Below, piece after piece: positions 5,541 through 9,167 of a DNA stretch of 9,167 nt (the first letter of the stretch is position 1; every line of letters begins with the position of its first letter). This stretch comes from JBFHNV01 sp965365655 (GTDB lineage Bacteria; Pseudomonadota; Gammaproteobacteria; HK1). The stretch spans positions 1-9,167 of the forward strand of contig CBDUCN010000219.1 of assembly GCA_965365655.1 (NCBI GenBank), given 5' to 3'. Under the pieces are notes generated by a model. It searched no databases. It was not told where the DNA came from and saw only the letters and a list, made by a program, of their open reading frames with translations. A program made the translations under genes and the position numbers.

Positions 5541-7560
5541 GGTCGCGCGTTCACGCCTCGGCGTGGTCACCTACCTGGCCCCCGAGCGCTCGCTGGACAA
5601 CGCCGAGAGCATCGAGGGCCTGGACGCCGCGATCCACGCCTGCGTCGCGGACAACGAGCGCAACCTCGTCGTCGATCTCAGCAACGTGAGCCTGCTCACC
5701 AGCGCCGCGATCGACGGCATGCTGGACGCGCAGGAGCGCCTCGCACGCGTGGGCGGGGCGCTGAAGCTCGCGAACGCGAGCGCCGTGGTGACCGACGCGC
5801 TGCGCGTCACCAACGCGCTGATCCGCCTGTCGCTGGTGGACGGCCCGCCGGAGGACGACGCACCCACCGGACCGGCGCTGGTGCCGAAGGGGCGCCTGGG
5901 CGACGTGCTGGTCGCCGCCGGGCTCGTCACCGAGGCCGACGTCGAGAAGGCGATGGTGCTGCAGAAGCAGCGCGGCGGGCGCCTGGGGGCACTGCTGGTG
6001 GAGTCCGAGGCGCTGGCCGAGGCGGACCTGCTGCAGGTGCTGGGCCGGCAGTTCGGCATCCCGTTCGTGAAGCTGCGCACCGGCGTCTTCGACCCGGAGG
6101 TCGCGCGGCGGGTGAGCGCGGATCTGTGCGCGCGCCTGGGCGTGCTGCCGGTGCACCTGGTGCGCGGCACCGCGTACGTCGCGACCTCCGACCCGCAGGC
6201 GCTGCCGTCGCTGGATACCGTTGCCGACGCGCTCGGCGTGCCGGCGAAGCCGGTGCTCGCGTGCGCCGACGCGATCCGCGCGAGCCTCGCCGAGGCGCAC
6301 GGGGACGACCACGACCTGAGCGAGCTGATCGGCCGCCTCGACGGCGGCGGCGAGCTGGAGATCGTCGAGGCGCGCAGCGAGGACTACACCGTCATCGACG
6401 AGATGGCGTCCGGCTCGCCGGTGATCAACCTCGTGAACGGGCTCATCCAGCGCGCGGTCAAGGACGGCGCGAGCGACATCCACATCGAGCCGGGGCGCAG
6501 CAGCTCGCGGGTGCGCTTCCGCATCGACGGCGTGCTCTATCCGGTGATGAAGCCGCCGGCCGACGTGCACCCGGCCATCGTGTCGCGGCTCAAGGTCATG
6601 GCCAACCTCGACATCGCCGAGCGGCGCCTGCCGCAGGACGGCCGGGTGCAGGTGTCCACCCAGGGGCGCACCATCGACCTGCGCTTCAGCTCGCTGCCCG
6701 GCATCTTCGGCGAGAAGATCGTGCTGCGCGTGCTGGACAAGCAGAAGTCGCTGACCGAGCTGCACGAGCTGGGCATGAGCCAGTCGAACCTGGACACCTT
6801 CTGCGGCCTGCTCGGGCGCAGCAACGGCCTGATCCTGGTCACCGGCCCGACCGGCAGCGGCAAGACCACGACCCTGTACGCCGCGCTCAGCCACCTGAAC
6901 AGCGTCGAGAAGAGCATCGTCACGATCGAGGATCCGGTCGAGTACCAGGTCGACCTGATCAACCAGAACCAGGTCAAGCCCGCGGTGGGACTGACGTTCC
7001 CGCGCGTGCTCAAGCACGTGCTGCGCCAGGATCCGGACATCGTGATGGTCGGCGAGATCCGCGAGCGAGAGACCGCCGAGATCGCGGTGCAGGCGGCGCT
7101 GACCGGGCACCTCGTGCTGTCCACGCTGCACACCAACGACAGCGCGGGCGCGATCACGCGCCTGCTGGACATGGGCATCGAGCCGTTCCTGCTGTCGTCG
7201 GCGCTCGGCGGCGTGATCGCGCAGCGCCTGCTGCGCACCGTGTGCGGGGAGTGCAAGACCACGTTCGTCGCGCCGCCGGGCAGCTTCTCGCGCTTCGGCA
7301 TCGAGGACGGGGCGAAGCTCACCCGCGGACGCGGCTGCGACGCGTGCTACGACTCCGGCTACAAGGGCCGGGTGCCGATCCACGAGCTGCTGGTGTGCGA
7401 CGCGTCCACGCAGCGCCTGATGGTGGGCAGCCCGTCGCGGGACGAGCTCGCGCAGCACCTCGGCGAGCGCGGCGTGAAGACCCTGCTCGACGCCGGCGTC
7501 GCGCGGGCGCTCGACGGCGTCACCACGCTCGAGGAGGTGACGCGGGTGGTGAACGGCTGA
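5533..7560 (+). CDS. gspE: STAS-MshEN-GspE/PilB-type assembly ATPase
   Basis: A 675-residue cytoplasmic hexameric-type ATPase that powers pseudopilus or pilus assembly with the GspF-like protein encoded next. Residues 5-103 form a STAS-like domain (LVVDLSNVSLLTSAAIDGML at 45-64, the anti-anti-sigma signature region), an unusual addition. Residues 121-173 are an MshEN cyclic-di-GMP receptor domain: two 24-residue repeats, each beginning RLG and ending Q, separated by KQRGG. The core follows with Walker A GPTGSGKTT (438-446), Asp box TIEDPVEYQ (464-472), Walker B around DIVMVGEIRERETAE (502-516) with E508, His box TGHLVLSTLHTNDS (524-537), and a zinc-binding tetracysteine C571/C574/C602/C605. 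All catalytic motifs are intact. Start ATG 5533 overlaps the upstream stop by 8 nt without a clear ribosome site, suggesting coupled translation. The name gspE is by family; PilB- or MshE-like roles cannot be separated here. Confidence 0.93.
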   Translation: MAEVARSRLGVVTYLAPERSLDNAESIEGLDAAIHACVADNERNLVVDLSNVSLLTSAAIDGMLDAQERLARVGGALKLANASAVVTDALRVTNALIRLSLVDGPPEDDAPTGPALVPKGRLGDVLVAAGLVTEADVEKAMVLQKQRGGRLGALLVESEALAEADLLQVLGRQFGIPFVKLRTGVFDPEVARRVSADLCARLGVLPVHLVRGTAYVATSDPQALPSLDTVADALGVPAKPVLACADAIRASLAEAHGDDHDLSELIGRLDGGGELEIVEARSEDYTVIDEMASGSPVINLVNGLIQRAVKDGASDIHIEPGRSSSRVRFRIDGVLYPVMKPPADVHPAIVSRLKVMANLDIAERRLPQDGRVQVSTQGRTIDLRFSSLPGIFGEKIVLRVLDKQKSLTELHELGMSQSNLDTFCGLLGRSNGLILVTGPTGSGKTTTLYAALSHLNSVEKSIVTIEDPVEYQVDLINQNQVKPAVGLTFPRVLKHVLRQDPDIVMVGEIRERETAEIAVQAALTGHLVLSTLHTNDSAGAITRLLDMGIEPFLLSSALGGVIAQRLLRTVCGECKTTFVAPPGSFSRFGIEDGAKLTRGRGCDACYDSGYKGRVPIHELLVCDASTQRLMVGSPSRDELAQHLGERGVKTLLDAGVARALDGVTTLEEVTRVVNG

Positions 7561-8702
7561 TGGCGATCGAGGTTGCCGCGAGCGCGACGCCGGGCGCCAC
7601 GGCCCGCGCGGCCGGTGCGAAGCCGACCGCGGCGCCGGCGCGCGGCGTCACGCTGCGCCGGCCGCGGATCGCGGTGCGCGAGCGCATGTTCTTCACCGAG
7701 CGCCTCGCGCTGCTGCTGGAGACCGGAAACCCTCTGCACGCGAGCCTCACGCTGCTCGCGAAGCAGTGCGAGAACGAGGCGCTGTCGAAGGTCGCGTCGC
7801 GTCTCGCCGAGGACATCGCGGGCGGTATGCCGTTCTCGCGCGCGCTGGCGGTGCATCCAGACGTGTTCCCGAACGTGTACGTGAACCTCGTCGGCGCGGC
7901 GGAGCAGGGCGGATTCCTGCCGACGGTGCTCGCCGAGCTGACCGCGCTGGAGGACAAGGCGGCGACGCTGCGCGCGACGGTGCGTTCCGCGTTCAGCTAC
8001 CCGATGTTCCTGATCGTGTTCTCCGGCGGCGTGGTGCTGTTCGTGCTCACGTACGTGTTCCCGAAGTTCGCGGACCTGTTCAGCTCGATCCGCGACCAGC
8101 TCCCGGTCAGCACGCTGGTGCTGATGACCGCCAGCGACGTGCTGCGCCAGCACTGGCCGGTGGTGCTGGGCGGCACCGTGGGCGCGGCGTTCGGCGTGCA
8201 CCGCTGGCTGACCCGCGAGTCGGGACGCGCGCTGATCGATCGCATGAAGCTCCGCATTCCGGGCCTGCGCGAAATGTTCGCGCAGTTCTACCTGGTGCAG
8301 TCCATGCGCGTGCTGGGGCTGTCGCTGGAGCACGGGGTCAGCGTGCCGGACGCGCTGCGCGCGTGCCGCGACGTCGTGGACAATGCCGCGTTCCGCGCGT
8401 TCGTCGCCGACGTCGAGCGCGACGTGCAGGAAGGCCGCGGCGTCGCGCCGGCGTTCGAGCGCGCCGACTTCATGCCGGACCTCGCGCGCCAGCTCGTCGC
8501 GACCGGCGAGGAGAGCGGCAACCTGCCGCTGGTCATGAAGCGCCTCGCGGCGCACTACGAGCAGGAGCTCAGCCGCCGCCTGCAGGGCATGGCGAAGATG
8601 ATCGAGCCGATCATGCTGCTGGTGATGGGCGGCGTGGTAGGAATCATCGTCGCATCGCTGATCCTGCCGATCTTCAAGCTGTCGCGCGCCGTCGGGATGT
8701 AG
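7560..8702 (+). CDS. gspF: GspF/PilC-type inner-membrane platform protein
   Basis: A 380-residue polytopic protein forming the inner-membrane platform on which the ATPase acts during pseudopilus or type IV pilus assembly. An Ala-rich N-terminal tail (1-35) precedes two T2SSF domains (about 41-164 and 243-366). Typical family features are LLLETGNPL (51-59), GAAEQGG (112-118) in the first repeat and its counterpart ATGEESGNL (314-322) in the second. Membrane helices are predicted at about 146-168, 196-216 and 350-372. Length and arrangement are ordinary, though the usual family N-terminus is replaced by a low-complexity Ala/Pro/Arg stretch. The ATG shares its A with the ATPase stop (TGATG), so the two proteins are probably made in a coupled ratio. 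The purine-rich GAGGAGG at 7531-7537 is too far upstream to serve as a normal ribosome site. Confidence 0.93.
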   Translation: MAIEVAASATPGATARAAGAKPTAAPARGVTLRRPRIAVRERMFFTERLALLLETGNPLHASLTLLAKQCENEALSKVASRLAEDIAGGMPFSRALAVHPDVFPNVYVNLVGAAEQGGFLPTVLAELTALEDKAATLRATVRSAFSYPMFLIVFSGGVVLFVLTYVFPKFADLFSSIRDQLPVSTLVLMTASDVLRQHWPVVLGGTVGAAFGVHRWLTRESGRALIDRMKLRIPGLREMFAQFYLVQSMRVLGLSLEHGVSVPDALRACRDVVDNAAFRAFVADVERDVQEGRGVAPAFERADFMPDLARQLVATGEESGNLPLVMKRLAAHYEQELSRRLQGMAKMIEPIMLLVMGGVVGIIVASLILPIFKLSRAVGM

Positions 8703-8763
8703 CCGGGCGGGCCTCAGGATTCGCGGCTCACGGCCGACAGCCATCATTGGACTCTGACCGCAC

Positions 8764-8769
8764 GGAGGG
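8764..8769 (+). promoter_or_regulatory. Ribosome binding site of the pseudopilin gene
   Basis: GGAGGG, 11 nt before ATG 8781, somewhat longer than ideal. No other start codon lies near it in frame. The 78-bp gap before this gene shows no convincing promoter or terminator, so read-through from the operon is likely. Confidence 0.5.
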
Positions 8770-8780
8770 CCGGCGCCGCC

Positions 8781-9167
8781 ATGTGGTCGCCCCCCGACAC
8801 CCGCACCGGCGGCGGCTTCACGCTCGTGGAGCTGCTGGTCGTCGTGATCATCCTCGCGACCCTGGCCGCGCTGGTGGTGCCGTCGTTCGGCGCGTCGGGC
8901 GAGGACGCGAAGGTGAGCGCGCTGCGCACGGACCTCTCGCGGCTGCGCCGCGTGGTCGGGCGCTACGCCGCGGAGCACGGCGGCCGGGTGCCCGGTGCGG
9001 TGCAGCCGGGCGATGGCAGGACGCCGCCGCCCAACGGGGCGTCATGCCGGAACGCCGTTCTGAGTCAGCTGTTCCGCTACACCGACGCGCGGGGCGTCGC
9101 GAGCAATACGCCCGGCGGCGCGTTCCGCTACGGCCCGTACATCACGAAGGGCCAGCTGCCGGCGAAC
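8781..9167 (+). CDS. Type IV pilin-like pseudopilin (3' end outside the window)
   Basis: The first 129 codons are visible and the frame is open to the window end. The 12-residue leader ends in TGGG, followed by FTLVELLVVV. This gives the classic prepilin peptidase site: Gly at -1, Phe at +1 and Glu at +5, then a hydrophobic helix of about 20 residues. The mature protein would therefore be cleaved and N-methylated by a GspO/PilD-type peptidase, not encoded here. The segment RYGPYITKGQLPAN near the end resembles the GPY...LP.N signature found in a group of type II secretion-like pseudopilins. No GspG calcium-site signature is visible in the part present, so I do not assign gspG. It follows the ATPase and platform genes, as expected for the first pseudopilin of the assembly; further pseudopilin genes probably lie downstream. 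Confidence 0.88.
   Translation, partial: MWSPPDTRTGGGFTLVELLVVVIILATLAALVVPSFGASGEDAKVSALRTDLSRLRRVVGRYAAEHGGRVPGAVQPGDGRTPPPNGASCRNAVLSQLFRYTDARGVASNTPGGAFRYGPYITKGQLPAN

Noticed and set aside
8703..8780. Terminator or separate promoter between the platform protein and pseudopilin genes
   Set aside because: Only a weak 4-bp GGCT/AGCC stem is visible, with no T-run and no convincing -35/-10 pair, so the gap is treated as intra-operon spacing.

Overview
The window is very GC-rich DNA (roughly 70% by eye) with strong G/C bias at third codon positions. It carries almost only bacterial signalling and secretion or pilus genes. Gene content, a FliA-type promoter and a chain of small intergenic hairpins suggest a high-GC proteobacterium, most likely a gammaproteobacterium. 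That placement is an inference, since no rRNA or clear taxonomic marker is present.

Layout. Positions 1-194 are almost completely occupied by six consecutive hairpins with different sequences; the last one overlaps the stop codon of the first gene. A minus-strand gene (186-833) encodes a small class I SAM-dependent methyltransferase of the METTL27 (WBSCR27)-like type. A 323-bp divergent intergenic region (834-1156) holds an extended -10 element for the methyltransferase, an 8-bp inverted repeat around a TCGCGA core, and an exact sigma-28 (FliA)-type promoter, TCAAG-N14-GCCGATA, reading towards the plus-strand genes.

The rest is a tightly packed plus-strand operon. It encodes a membrane sensor histidine kinase with a PAS domain (1157-2977), a stand-alone CheY-like receiver (2980-3360), a GAF-GGDEF-EAL cyclic-di-GMP enzyme (3357-5540), a GspE/PilB-type assembly ATPase with an unusual N-terminus (5533-7560), a GspF/PilC-type inner-membrane platform protein (7560-8702) and, after 78 bp, a type IV pilin-like pseudopilin that runs off the window end (8781-9167). 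Three successive gene pairs overlap by 4, 8 and 1 bases. The receiver start lies just past the kinase stop, or overlaps it if GTG 2974 is used.

The notable point is the ATPase. Before the usual GspE core it has a STAS domain (about residues 5-103) and then a cyclic-di-GMP-binding MshEN domain with two 24-residue repeats separated by exactly five residues (121-173). The enzyme made just upstream has every catalytic residue of an EAL phosphodiesterase at RocR spacing, together with a GGDEF domain carrying a GSDEF signature and an intact RxxD inhibitory site. The operon therefore looks like a self-contained circuit: signal, histidine kinase, phospho-receiver, local cyclic-di-GMP change, then assembly ATPase, platform and pseudopilus. 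It is possibly expressed with the flagellar late-gene regulon. The circuit is inferred from domains and gene order.
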